7,696 nt of DNA from JBEKZQ01 sp049509675 (GCA_049509675.1 JBEKZQ010000308.1:1-7696), one strand, 5' to 3'. Shown: positions 1 to 6,941, counted from the stretch's first letter. Translations and numbers: made by a program. The notes: generated by a model not told the origin, from the letters alone.

Positions 1-1812
1 CTCACCACGGTCCGCGATTCCGGCGAGGCCCTGCTCACGGTGATCAACGACATCCTCGATTTCTCCAAGATCGAGGCGGGGAAGATGGCCCTGGATTGCA
101 GCACCTTCGACCTGCGCGACAGCCTCGGCGACACCATGAAGTCGTTCGCCGTCCGCGCCGACAGGCAAGGCGTGGAGCTGGCCTTGGAGATCCACTCCGA
201 CGTGCCGTCGATGGTGGTCGGCGATTATAACCGCCTCCGCCAGATCGTCATCAACCTGGTGGGCAATGCCCTGAAGTTCACCGAAAGCGGCGAGGTGCTG
301 TTAAGCGTTGTGCGGCAGTGGCAAACCGAGCAGGAAGTGGAGTTGCACTTCACGGTCCACGACACGGGGATCGGCGTGCCCGACGACAAACGGACCGCCA
401 TTTTCGAGATGTTCGAGCAGGTCGATAGCACCTTGCGGCGGCGGCACGGCGGCACCGGCCTGGGCCTGGCAATCGCCTCGCGGTTGGTGGAGCTGATGGC
501 CGGCCGCATCTGGGTGGAAAGCGAGCTGGGCCAGGGCAGCAAGTTCCACTTCACGGCCCGTTTCGGCCTGCCCGAGGAGATTCCCGACGCCGGCTGGGCC
601 CGCTGGTCTTCGCTGCAGGGGCTGCCCGTCCTCGTGGTCGACGACAACGCCACGAACTGCCGCATCCTCCACGAGATCCTCGGCAACTGGCGAATGGCGC
701 CTACCATTGCCCGGGGCGCTGCCGAAGCGCTCGATTTGCTGCGCGCCGGGCACGCCGCCGGCCAGCCCTTCTCGTTGCTGTTGACCGATGCCCACATGCC
801 GGACGTGGACGGCTTCACCCTGGTGGAGCAGATCCGCCGCGACCCGCAAATCGAGAGCACGGTGGTGATGATGCTCACCTCCGGCGACTGTTCCGAGGAG
901 ATCTCCCGCTGCGAGGAACTGGGGTTGGCCTCCTACCTCTTGAAGCCGGTCAAGCAATCGGAGTTGCTCGATGCGATCCGCCTGGCCCTGGGAGTCGGCG
1001 GGGGCGAAAGCGAGGCGCACCAGATCCTCGGCCGGCAACCGAAGCCGATCGGCTCCTTGCGCATCCTGTTGGCCGAGGATAGCCTGGTGAACCAGAAACT
1101 GGCCGTGGCCCTGCTGGAGGGCCAGGGGCATCAGATCCACGTGGCCAACAACGGCAAGGAAGCCCTGGCGGCCTTGCAGTCGCAAGCCTTCGACCTGGTG
1201 CTCATGGACGTGCAGATGCCGGAAATCGACGGCCTGGAGACCACCATGACCATCCGTGCCCGGGAGATGCATACCGGGTCGCACGTGCCGATCATCGCCA
1301 TGACCGCCCATGCCCTGAAGGGCGACCGCGAGCGCTGCCTGAAGGCCGGCATGGACGGCTACATCGCCAAACCGATCCACGGCCGCGAGTTGTTCGACGT
1401 CATCGAGAACCTGTGCGGCTGCCGCGCGCCGCCGCCGCCCTTGCCTCGTGTCATCGACCCGGGCGAACTCGACGCGGTAGATTGGCCGATGGCGCTGGAG
1501 GCGGTACACGGCGACCCCTTGTTGCTGCGCACGATCGCCCGAGCGGCCGTCGAGGAACTGCCGCGGTTGGCCCGCGCCATGCAGACAGCGGTCCGGAGCG
1601 GCGACGCCTCCGCGCTGCGCCTGGCGGCCCATACGCTCAAGGGCTCGCTGCGTTATTTTGGCGAAGGTCCCGCCTTCGCGTCGGTCTGCGGGCTGGAAAG
1701 GATGGGGATCGACGACCGCGTTTCCGACGCTGCGCCGTTGTCGGCTGCCGCCGAGAGCGAGATCGGCCGCATTGTGCAGTCCCTGCAAGAGTTCCTGCAC
1801 AAGAACCCCTGA
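1..1812 (+). CDS. Hybrid sensor histidine kinase / response regulator with HPt domain, 5'-truncated by window edge
   Basis: The frame is open from base 1, so the true start lies upstream; the GTG at 40 is an internal Val codon. The visible product has about 603 residues. It begins in the second helix of the HisKA dimerisation domain (INDILDFSKIEAGK), so the phospho-accepting His is outside the window. The ATPase domain follows with an N box (NRLRQIVINLVGNALKF, about 229-279), a G1 box (DTGIGVPDD), an F box (IFEMFEQVD) and a G2 box (HGGTGLGLA). Receiver 1 has its phospho-Asp at 787 (TDAHMPD) and Lys in LLKPVK; receiver 2 has its Asp at 1207 (MDVQMPEIDG) and Lys in IAKPI. A proline-rich linker leads to a C-terminal HPt domain with its His at 1630 (AAHTLKGSLRYFG). 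All visible catalytic and acceptor residues look intact. This is the architecture of a multistep His-Asp-His-Asp phosphorelay. The sensory input is unknown because the N-terminus is missing. No output regulator is adjacent. Confidence 0.96.
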   Translation, partial: LTTVRDSGEALLTVINDILDFSKIEAGKMALDCSTFDLRDSLGDTMKSFAVRADRQGVELALEIHSDVPSMVVGDYNRLRQIVINLVGNALKFTESGEVLLSVVRQWQTEQEVELHFTVHDTGIGVPDDKRTAIFEMFEQVDSTLRRRHGGTGLGLAIASRLVELMAGRIWVESELGQGSKFHFTARFGLPEEIPDAGWARWSSLQGLPVLVVDDNATNCRILHEILGNWRMAPTIARGAAEALDLLRAGHAAGQPFSLLLTDAHMPDVDGFTLVEQIRRDPQIESTVVMMLTSGDCSEEISRCEELGLASYLLKPVKQSELLDAIRLALGVGGGESEAHQILGRQPKPIGSLRILLAEDSLVNQKLAVALLEGQGHQIHVANNGKEALAALQSQAFDLVLMDVQMPEIDGLETTMTIRAREMHTGSHVPIIAMTAHALKGDRERCLKAGMDGYIAKPIHGRELFDVIENLCGCRAPPPPLPRVIDPGELDAVDWPMALEAVHGDPLLLRTIARAAVEELPRLARAMQTAVRSGDASALRLAAHTLKGSLRYFGEGPAFASVCGLERMGIDDRVSDAAPLSAAAESEIGRIVQSLQEFLHKNP

Positions 1813-1888
1813 TTAATGAAGCATACACTTTGCAGCCCTGGTGAAAATTCGCTCCTGGGCCATAGCACGAATGCTGACGGAGCAGGCG

Positions 1889-1919
1889 AAAAAAAACGTC
1901 GGCATTAGCGTCCGACGTT
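1889..1919 (-). terminator. Rho-independent-type terminator read on the minus strand
   Basis: A perfect 8-bp inverted repeat, AACGTCGG (1895-1902) and CCGACGTT (1912-1919) with a 9-base loop, is preceded on the plus strand by eight A residues (1889-1896, partly inside the stem). Read on the minus strand this is a stem followed by eight T residues, the usual intrinsic-terminator shape. On the plus strand no T tract follows, so it is unlikely to end the kinase transcript by itself. No minus-strand gene is seen upstream of it in the window. It may block antisense transcription into the kinase gene or be a relic. Confidence 0.5.
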
Positions 1920-1922
1920 AAA

Positions 1923-1941
1923 CCGGGGATGCGATCCCCGG
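1923..1941. repeat. Perfect GC-rich hairpin
   Basis: CCGGGGAT (1923-1930), loop GCG, then ATCCCCGG (1934-1941) forms a perfect 8-bp stem three bases after the previous hairpin. It could stabilise or help terminate the kinase mRNA, or be part of a REP-like two-stem unit. No T tract follows. Confidence 0.5.
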
Positions 1942-2013
1942 CGGGGTTCATGTTTCTTACATCGGTATATTAGACTGCCATCTTAGTTTTGTCAAGCGTC
2001 GAAACGTCGCCGC

Positions 2014-2021
2014 AGGGGAGG
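2014..2021 (+). promoter_or_regulatory. Ribosome binding site that fixes the GTG start of the NYN gene
   Basis: AGGGGAGG ends five bases before the GTG at 2027. The ATG at 2022 directly follows this site, is in another frame and closes after 18 codons, so GTG 2027 is the better start. Confidence 0.65.
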
Positions 2022-2026
2022 ATGCC

Positions 2027-2677
2027 GTGGACGGCAACCAGAGATCAGGAATTGCCGCAAGACCCATCCGAGCAGTAACTTACATCGATGGGTTCAACCT
2101 CTACTTCGGGCTCAAGACCAAGGGCTACCGGCGTTACTATTGGCTTGACGTCGAACGCTTGGCGGAGAACATCCTTAGACCGGGACAGCAGTTACTCGCC
2201 GTGAAGTATTTCACGGCGGACATCAAGGCAGGCACCGACAAGCATCGGCGACAACAGACATATTTGGACGCCATGACGGTGAATTGCCGGAAACTGAGCA
2301 TAATCCGCGGCCGTTATTTGATCAAACACCGACAGTGTTCCAACTGCGGCAACGTCGCGCAGATTCCCGAGGAAAAGAAGACTGACGTGAACATTGCGTC
2401 CCACATGCTCGTCGATGCTTTCACGGACCGGTTCGACGTAGCTTTTCTCGTGTCCGGCGACAGCGACCTGGTGCCGCCGATCGAGATGATGCGGCAACAC
2501 CACCCGACGGTCCGAGTCATCGTCGCCTTTCCGCCAGGGCGCGCGTCCGACGACCTGAAGCGAATCGCCCATGGCTGGTTCTGGATCAACGAAAAGACGT
2601 TGCGCATTTCGCAATTACCAAATCCGGTGACGAAGCCCAATGGATACCAGTTACACAGACCGGGGAGCTGGAAATGA
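2027..2677 (+). CDS. NYN-domain (LabA/DUF88-like, PIN-fold) putative ribonuclease
   Basis: The product has 216 residues, a normal size for a single-domain NYN protein. The fold's acidic motifs are visible: YIDGFNLYFGL near residues 19-29 (Asp21), EKKTDVNIA at 116-124 (Asp120) and LVSGDSDLVPPI at 141-152 (Asp145, Asp147). In PIN-like nucleases such Asp residues bind the metal that cleaves RNA. A CxxC pair (Cys104, Cys107) sits just before the second motif; only one pair is present, so it could make a zinc site only by dimerising or with other ligands. There is no signal peptide or membrane segment, so the protein should be cytoplasmic. The GTG start has a strong ribosome binding site. RNA target and biological role cannot be read from the sequence. 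NYN proteins occur both in RNA processing and in defence settings; the DUF262 gene downstream makes an accessory role possible, but they are 434 bases apart. Confidence 0.88.
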   Translation: MDGNQRSGIAARPIRAVTYIDGFNLYFGLKTKGYRRYYWLDVERLAENILRPGQQLLAVKYFTADIKAGTDKHRRQQTYLDAMTVNCRKLSIIRGRYLIKHRQCSNCGNVAQIPEEKKTDVNIASHMLVDAFTDRFDVAFLVSGDSDLVPPIEMMRQHHPTVRVIVAFPPGRASDDLKRIAHGWFWINEKTLRISQLPNPVTKPNGYQLHRPGSWK

Positions 2678-2736
2678 CGAAATCTTGGGAACCGGCGAGG
2701 GGCATCGTGGCGATGTTGCCGGTGGTGGCGGGATGA
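2674..2736 (+). CDS. Possible 20-residue ORF overlapping the NYN stop codon
   Basis: An ATG at 2674 overlaps the TGA of the NYN gene (ATGA) and is preceded by GGGGAG at 2662-2667, six bases away, a plausible ribosome binding site. It encodes MTKSWEPARGIVAMLPVVAG and then stops. This is the arrangement of translational coupling, but the peptide is very short, matches nothing I recognise, and may be chance or the stub of a lost downstream gene. Confidence 0.2.
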   Translation: MTKSWEPARGIVAMLPVVAG

Positions 2737-2901
2737 ACAGCAAGACGCTCGTCTGCCGTCCGATGGCGTCATGGCCGTGTCAATACGCGCGCCCGTCCCC
2801 CTTTCCCTTTCGGACTTTTATTGCGTGCCGGCTTACAGTGCCGAACCACCTCTGGTCTTATTGCCGACGAACTCACGCTGCCTAGCCAGCGCCGCAGAGG
2901 C

Positions 2902-2917
2902 CGGCCCCGTGGGGCCG
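2902..2917. repeat. GC-rich dyad with 2-base centre
   Basis: CGGCCCC (2902-2908) and GGGGCCG (2911-2917) are perfect inverted copies around GT. As RNA the stem would have to open by one pair to give a four-base loop; as DNA it could be a protein-binding dyad. Function unknown. Confidence 0.4.
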
Positions 2918-3019
2918 ATCATCGTGTTTTCCGACGCGCCGCTGAGCATTGCCCGTGGACGTAGCACGTCGCGCGGCCGAATTTCAAGGGCAGGATCTGC
3001 GCTCTTGTAGCTCGTTTCC

Positions 3020-3043
3020 GCGCCCCTTCGGCGCTTGTGCGCC
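3020..3043 (+). promoter_or_regulatory. Two mutually exclusive hairpins upstream of the DUF262 gene
   Basis: GCGCC (3020-3024) can pair with GGCGC (3030-3034), and the same GGCGC can instead pair with GCGCC (3039-3043) across a TTGT loop. The middle arm is shared, so only one stem can form at a time. This resembles a leader switch, but the stems are only 5 bp and lie in GC-rich sequence, where such pairings are common. Confidence 0.2.
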
Positions 3044-3101
3044 GCCGCCTAGACTGGTAGAATCCAGCAATTTGAACTACCGTGCGTTGGCCGGGAAGCG
3101 T

Positions 3102-3107
3102 AGAGGA
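3102..3107 (+). promoter_or_regulatory. Ribosome binding site supporting the ATG at 3112
   Basis: AGAGGA ends four bases before ATG 3112. The in-frame GTG at 3082 lacks a comparable site, and the extra ten residues do not fit the usual DUF262 N-terminus. Confidence 0.55.
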
Positions 3108-3111
3108 CCAT

Positions 3112-4893
3112 ATGCAGACGAGATCGTATTCTATTCCACATATACTCAACCGCGTTAAGGCCGGTTTCTTTCGGATTCCCCAGTTCCAGCGCGATTTCAC
3201 TTGGCGCGAGAGCCAGGTGAAGCTGCTCGTCGATTCCGTCGGCCGTAACTACCCGATGGGATCGCTTCTCGTCTTGGAAGAAAATGCGCAAATTGATCTC
3301 CAGTCGCGAAAGATCGACGCGTTCCTGGACGAGGACGCGGACCCGGAGGACCAGGCCGAGGAAACGCCTTCTGGGTGTGAGGGCGACAGCAGCGTGGCAT
3401 ACGTCCTCGATGGTCAGCAGCGGCTCACGGCAATTGTGCGCGTCTTCCTGGACGCGTCCAAGAAGAGGAACTACTACTTCGACTTGAAGGAAATCGCAAC
3501 GGACTTCGATAGAGAGAGCACCGCGTGGATGGTCACGCGCAGCCGCGGCAAGAGCAACCCTGAACGGAAAGACTCCAACAGGTTCCTCCGTTGCGACGTC
3601 GTCCTCGACCAGAAGAAGAGCCAAATCTATGTCCAGGAGTACGTCGAAGACTCCAACGACTTCCCTAATCTCGACAAGCCAGGCAAGCGCGAGACAAGCG
3701 CGAAGATCAACCAAGTATTTGAAACTATCCGAAACTACGAGGTCCCGATCGTTGTGCTGGACTCGTCGCAACCGCTTGAGTCCATCTGCCGCGTCTTCGA
3801 GACTATTAACTCAACCGGCACAAGGTTGACCACCTTCGATTTGGCGGTCGCCAAGTACTTCAAGAGCATCGACCTGCGCGCGCGGTGGGAGGAGTCGGTC
3901 GCACAGTACCAGATCCTGCACGATTTTGACGTCGATGGCGAACGGGTGATGCAGATACTGGCCTTGGTTCACGCACACGAGAACGAGAGATATGCGGAGG
4001 CGACCAGGGGGACGATTCTGAGTCTTCCGGTTGACAACATCGCTAGAAGATGGAACGACTGCGCATGTGCGCTCGCGGAAGCGTACCAATGGGCGGTCGA
4101 GAACGGAGCCACCCCAGCGACCCTCCCCAACCCTCCGCTACTCGTTTCGCTCGGTGCCTTCTTCCTCTGTTTTCCGCGCGAGAAAAGGGATCGTGTTACG
4201 GGCTTTGAGCCTAAGCTGAAGCGGTGGTATTTCAGCAAGTCGTTTCAGACGGGCATGCGCCAGCATTACCGAGTCGCACAGGACTTCATGAGCCTCGCCG
4301 ACCATTTCGGTAAGGGCGACCGGAAGCTGAACGAACCCTTTGTTTACCTGGACGAAAGCGTCTTGAAGGCGATAAGGATGCCGTCCGATACCCGCTATCG
4401 GGCGCTAATGTGCGTTTTGGCGCTGAAGGCGCGCACGGACCTCCTAACTGGGGCACCTCTTCGCCATCTGGCGCCGGGATCTGTTTCTGGCAAGTACAAC
4501 GAGATTGAAGACCACCACTTCTTCCCGCTGGCGCGCCTTCGGAAGAAGAAGGAACTCACGCGCTACAAGGACTCAATCCTGAACCGCGTATTGGTGAACA
4601 AGAGTACGAACCGGTCCTTCCTTGACAAGGAGCCCTCGGTGTACATGGCTGAACTGTTTAGCAAGGCCGAGCGGGACGGGACCCTACAGCAGCTCCGCCA
4701 GCGCTTGTTTGACCACGCGCTGCCGGTCCCGGAGGGCCAGGGCGAGCCGGCGATCCAGGATACGTACGGGATGGAGTCCTTCCTCCCATTCCTCGAAAAA
4801 AGGGCGAAGCTGGTACTGCAACAGGTCAGGGAGATTATTGGCGACCTGCTGCATGAAAAAGAACCCGAAGGCGAAGATGATAACGAGGACTAG
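3112..4893 (+). CDS. DUF262 + DUF1524 protein (GmrSD-like, putative DNA-targeting defence nuclease)
   Basis: The product has 593 residues from ATG 3112, typical for proteins with both domains in one chain. The N-terminal DUF262 domain shows IPQFQRDFTW at 22-31, MGSLLV at about 49-54, the ParB/Srx-like signature DGQQRLTA at 100-107, and FETINSTGTRLTTFDL at 229-244. The C-terminal DUF1524 domain shows an HNH-type motif EDHHFFP at 466-472 (His468, His469), followed by ILNRVLVNKSTN at 489-500 and KEPSVYM. All key residues look present, so it is probably intact. The last residues form an acidic tail (EKEPEGEDDNED). In the GmrSD family the DUF262 part uses a nucleotide and the DUF1524 part cuts DNA, including modified phage DNA; related proteins occur in BREX (BrxU) and Ssp (SspE) defence. 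I infer a cytoplasmic defence role, not a specific substrate. No methyltransferase or modification gene is adjacent, consistent with a stand-alone modification-dependent enzyme. The alternative start is GTG 3082. Confidence 0.9.
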   Translation: MQTRSYSIPHILNRVKAGFFRIPQFQRDFTWRESQVKLLVDSVGRNYPMGSLLVLEENAQIDLQSRKIDAFLDEDADPEDQAEETPSGCEGDSSVAYVLDGQQRLTAIVRVFLDASKKRNYYFDLKEIATDFDRESTAWMVTRSRGKSNPERKDSNRFLRCDVVLDQKKSQIYVQEYVEDSNDFPNLDKPGKRETSAKINQVFETIRNYEVPIVVLDSSQPLESICRVFETINSTGTRLTTFDLAVAKYFKSIDLRARWEESVAQYQILHDFDVDGERVMQILALVHAHENERYAEATRGTILSLPVDNIARRWNDCACALAEAYQWAVENGATPATLPNPPLLVSLGAFFLCFPREKRDRVTGFEPKLKRWYFSKSFQTGMRQHYRVAQDFMSLADHFGKGDRKLNEPFVYLDESVLKAIRMPSDTRYRALMCVLALKARTDLLTGAPLRHLAPGSVSGKYNEIEDHHFFPLARLRKKKELTRYKDSILNRVLVNKSTNRSFLDKEPSVYMAELFSKAERDGTLQQLRQRLFDHALPVPEGQGEPAIQDTYGMESFLPFLEKRAKLVLQQVREIIGDLLHEKEPEGEDDNED

Positions 4894-4922
4894 CGATCCG
4901 CGGGAGCGAGCATCTTTGCCAA

Positions 4923-4980
4923 CCCGACGTAAACGTCGGGCCTGCTACCGCCTACGGCGGGAAGGGTCGTGAACGACCCT
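4923..4980. repeat. Cluster of three tandem hairpins after the DUF262 gene
   Basis: Stem 1 is CCCGACG (4923-4929), loop TAAA, CGTCGGG (4934-4940). Stem 2 is CCGCC (4948-4952), loop TAC, GGCGG (4956-4960). Stem 3 is AGGGTCG (4963-4969), loop TGAA, CGACCCT (4974-4980). Stems 1 and 3 are perfect 7-bp stems with tetraloops. The cluster starts 30 bases after the DUF262 stop, so it may act as an mRNA 3' end or be a REP-like interspersed element. Only GTTT follows stem 3, which is weak for an intrinsic terminator. Confidence 0.6.
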
Positions 4981-5017
4981 GTTTGCTGCCCTCCAACGCT
5001 TGCCAGAGAAAGGAAAA

Positions 5018-5030
5018 GGTGACAGCCACC
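5018..5030. repeat. Short GGTG/CACC dyad
   Basis: GGTG (5018-5021), ACAGC, CACC (5027-5030), preceded by an A/G-rich run (AAAGGAAAA). It has the look of a short mobile-repeat end, but four-base arms are weak evidence. No transposase is nearby. Confidence 0.2.
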
Positions 5031-5170
5031 AAATCCCGGGACGATAGGCAAGTGGGCCAGAGGCGAACCATCCCATTTTATCCAAATTTTGCGACTGCAC
5101 CCTTGTTGCACCCTTTCGTCGCCCTGGCCATCGAGCCCGGCACGGCCACGAGGGACAAAGCTATTGCTCG

Positions 5171-5317
5171 GCCGTAGCTACCCAATCGGACGGCACGATC
5201 GTAGCGACCGGTGGCGGCCAATACTCTCCGCGGCTGCGTCGCTTCGGCCCGGAAGGGCAGGCCCTGCCCGGCCCCGCCGGCACCAGCATCACGGCCGATG
5301 CGGACTACCGGGGAACG
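5171..5317 (+). pseudogene. Probable remnant of a repeat-containing secreted protein gene
   Basis: One plus frame reads as plausible protein without an obvious start: AVATQSDGTIVATGGG, then LRRFGPEGQALPGP, then TSITADADYRGT, and it closes at TAA 5360-5362. The pattern of DG followed by a hydrophobic strand, then RF-x-x-x-G, resembles beta-propeller-like repeats of secreted proteins (for example the delta-60 type). It covers less than two repeats, has no ribosome binding site, and from about 5289 overlaps antisense the 3' end of the efflux protein gene. I infer a broken fragment left by a rearrangement. It could instead be chance coding likeness in GC-rich DNA. Confidence 0.3.
5255..5269. terminator. 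Perfect dyad just beyond the efflux protein stop codon
   Basis: GGGCAG (5255-5260), GCC, CTGCCC (5264-5269) lies 19 bases beyond the stop of the minus-strand gene, where a transcript end is expected. No T tract follows on either strand, so it is only a weak terminator candidate, and it also lies inside the putative gene fragment. Confidence 0.25.
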
Positions 5318-6941
5318 ATGTGTCTACCTTCTGGAGCTCTCCGAGCGGGTGCTCACAAATAAGGGTTCGCGCGGGATAACCCATCGCCCGATAAAGTTGG
5401 AACTGGGCGCGGTTGTAGCCGCTGACGGCGGCGAAGTAACTGTCGTAGGCCCGATTCAACTGCTGTAGCGCGGCCACGGCTTCCTGGGGCCGGTTGATCA
5501 GTTGCAGCAGTTCCCCGGGGCCTTGGGTCTGGCGCAGGCCTTTGCGGGTGCCGGTGAGGGCAATATTCGCTGCTCGGACGCCGGCCTCTGCCTTGCCGAT
5601 CTCGACCGCCGCGGCTGCAAGCTGGGCATGGGCCCGGACCACTTCCTCGGCCACCCGATCCTGCGTATCGAACAGTTCCAACAGCGCGCGCTGCTGCTGG
5701 GCGGTCCTTTGCCGAACCAATGCCCTGTTGCCGGCGCCCAGGTTATCGAGGGTCCAGACCACCGCCAATTCTGCATCGAAGCGGCCGCCGCCAAGATACG
5801 GCTCGTCGTTGGGGCTGCCGCCGAACACCGCGCCGTTGAAAGGCCCACCGGGGGCGCTGCCGCCCTGAAGCACCACGCTGGGAACCAGCGGGCGAACTCG
5901 TTCCTGCCGCAGCAACTCCAAAGTCTCCCGAACCAAGGCCCTGTGTGATGCCAATTCAGGCCGGCTCATCAAGCCGACGGGAATCAAGTCATCGACCGCC
6001 CGCCCCGCCGGGATGAGCGTAACCTCCAACTGCGGGGGCTCGATGGGCACGACCACGGCGCTGGGGTTCAAGCGGAGCACTCGATTGAGCCGCGCGCTGC
6101 TGGTTCGCCAGGCCGCGCGCGAAGCCTCGACCTCCTGCTCCAAGTCGAGCAGCAAAGCACGAACGCGGTCTATTTCGATTTCGGGCACGAGCCCTCCGGC
6201 CAAGCCCTTGATCTGTTTTTCGAGGTCTTCCGCCTTGGCCGTCGCGTCGAGGTTGCCGGCCAGGCGGCCGCGGGCCTCTTGCACGTCGAAGTAAGCGGTT
6301 GCAACCGCAGCCAGGGCGTCATTACGCGCGGCCTCAAGATCAAACTCGCGCGCGGACAATTCTTGCCGAGCGGCCAAAGGCAGAAAAATGGCGTCCGCCA
6401 CGCCAAAATTGAGCGTCGCACCTGCGCCGGCGGCCAAAGAACTCTTGCTCACCCTGATCACGTCGCCCTGGGTTGTCTGGTCGGCGCCGTCGTGACGGTA
6501 GTAGTCGAAGCCGATGTTGAAATCCGGCAGCCATAGGACATTGGCACGATCGAGCTGCGCGGCGGCCAGTTCGACGCTGTTCTGCGCAAAGGCGATGATG
6601 AGCGGCCGGGCACCGGACAGACACAACGCCGTGGCCAGATTGATCGGCAGGGGCCGGTCGGTCGCCGTCGGCGCGGCGAGTGGAACCGCCGGGGCCTGCG
6701 GGTTCTCGTTGAGCATTGAGGCGGCGAGAAATTGCCGCGGATCAGCTCGGGAAGCTACGGGCCGAGGAGCCGGAACGGCTTCCAGTAGCGGCTCGCGAAG
6801 TTCTGGGGGCTGAGGGGCAACATAGGGCTCAGGGGACGCATACGGCGAAGCAGCCACCACGGCAGCTTGGCCTAGTGCTAGCAGCACTGAGATGCGGATG
6901 ACGAACATGGGCAATTGCGCCGGCTTGAAACTCAGTGCCAT
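5289..6941 (-). CDS. TolC/OEP-family outer-membrane efflux protein
   Basis: The product has 550 residues. It starts with a signal-peptide-like segment (basic start, hydrophobic core about residues 13-31, ending near AAS) with no lipobox Cys, so it is probably not a lipoprotein. A proline-rich stretch follows (about 33-62). Two OEP-type halves follow: the first (about 98-290) contains LPDFNIGFDYYRH and a long helix ending RLNRVL; the second (about 325-525) contains RPELASHRALV, a helix AELAVVWTLDNLGAGNRALV and a terminal helix around LNRAYDSYFAAVSGYNRAQF. TolC-type trimers form the outer-membrane channel of tripartite pumps. It is divergent to the RND permease gene at 7121, its likely partner. 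The ATG at 6941 has AGGT upstream; the internal ATG at residue 12 has no ribosome binding site. The family normally ends near residue 523 (RAMGYP); the last 27 residues look unlike the family and may be read-through into foreign sequence. Confidence 0.9.
   Translation of the reverse strand: MALSFKPAQLPMFVIRISVLLALGQAAVVAASPYASPEPYVAPQPPELREPLLEAVPAPRPVASRADPRQFLAASMLNENPQAPAVPLAAPTATDRPLPINLATALCLSGARPLIIAFAQNSVELAAAQLDRANVLWLPDFNIGFDYYRHDGADQTTQGDVIRVSKSSLAAGAGATLNFGVADAIFLPLAARQELSAREFDLEAARNDALAAVATAYFDVQEARGRLAGNLDATAKAEDLEKQIKGLAGGLVPEIEIDRVRALLLDLEQEVEASRAAWRTSSARLNRVLRLNPSAVVVPIEPPQLEVTLIPAGRAVDDLIPVGLMSRPELASHRALVRETLELLRQERVRPLVPSVVLQGGSAPGGPFNGAVFGGSPNDEPYLGGGRFDAELAVVWTLDNLGAGNRALVRQRTAQQQRALLELFDTQDRVAEEVVRAHAQLAAAAVEIGKAEAGVRAANIALTGTRKGLRQTQGPGELLQLINRPQEAVAALQQLNRAYDSYFAAVSGYNRAQFQLYRAMGYPARTLICEHPLGELQKVDTSFPGSPHRP

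Larger units (their letters stand above)
1813..2026. other. Intergenic spacer between kinase and NYN gene
   Basis: No gene is seen in these 214 bases. The spacer holds two adjacent hairpins (1895-1919 and 1923-1941), then an AT-richer stretch at about 1949-1995. A TATATT at 1966-1971 could be a -10 box for the NYN gene, but no good -35 box stands 16-18 bases upstream, so I do not call a promoter. The octamer AAACGTCG occurs twice here (1894-1901 and 2002-2009). Confidence 0.6.
2678..3111. other. 434-base spacer without a convincing gene
   Basis: Apart from the doubtful small ORF at its start, no frame here shows a recognisable domain. It holds a dyad CGGCCCC-GT-GGGGCCG (2902-2917), a pair of competing hairpins (3020-3043) and a small CTGG/CCAG dyad (3054-3067). 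No clear sigma70 promoter for the DUF262 gene was found. The spacer could contain an untranslated leader or an undetected RNA. Confidence 0.5.
4894..5288. other. Spacer between the DUF262 gene and the efflux protein gene
   Basis: This 395-base stretch holds three consecutive hairpins (4923-4980), a short GGTG/CACC dyad (5018-5030), a likely gene fragment (from about 5171) and a perfect 6-bp dyad (5255-5269). No intact gene is supported. Confidence 0.55.

Noticed and set aside
301..1800. Long minus-strand open frame of 499 codons opposite the kinase gene
   Set aside because: It lies wholly antisense to clear histidine kinase, receiver and HPt domains; such long antisense frames are common in GC-rich genes, and its His/Gln/Arg-rich translation has no domain likeness.
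2022..2078. ATG at 2022 as a start upstream of the NYN gene
   Set aside because: It directly abuts the ribosome binding site, is out of frame with the NYN domain and stops after 18 codons.
3049..3771. Minus-strand open frame of 240 codons opposite the DUF262 gene
   Set aside because: The plus frame carries the conserved DUF262 motifs; the antisense translation shows none.
5089..5379. Plus-strand ORF of 96 codons in the spacer
   Set aside because: Its Arg/Pro-rich translation is typical of a wrong frame; the neighbouring frame gives a more protein-like reading.
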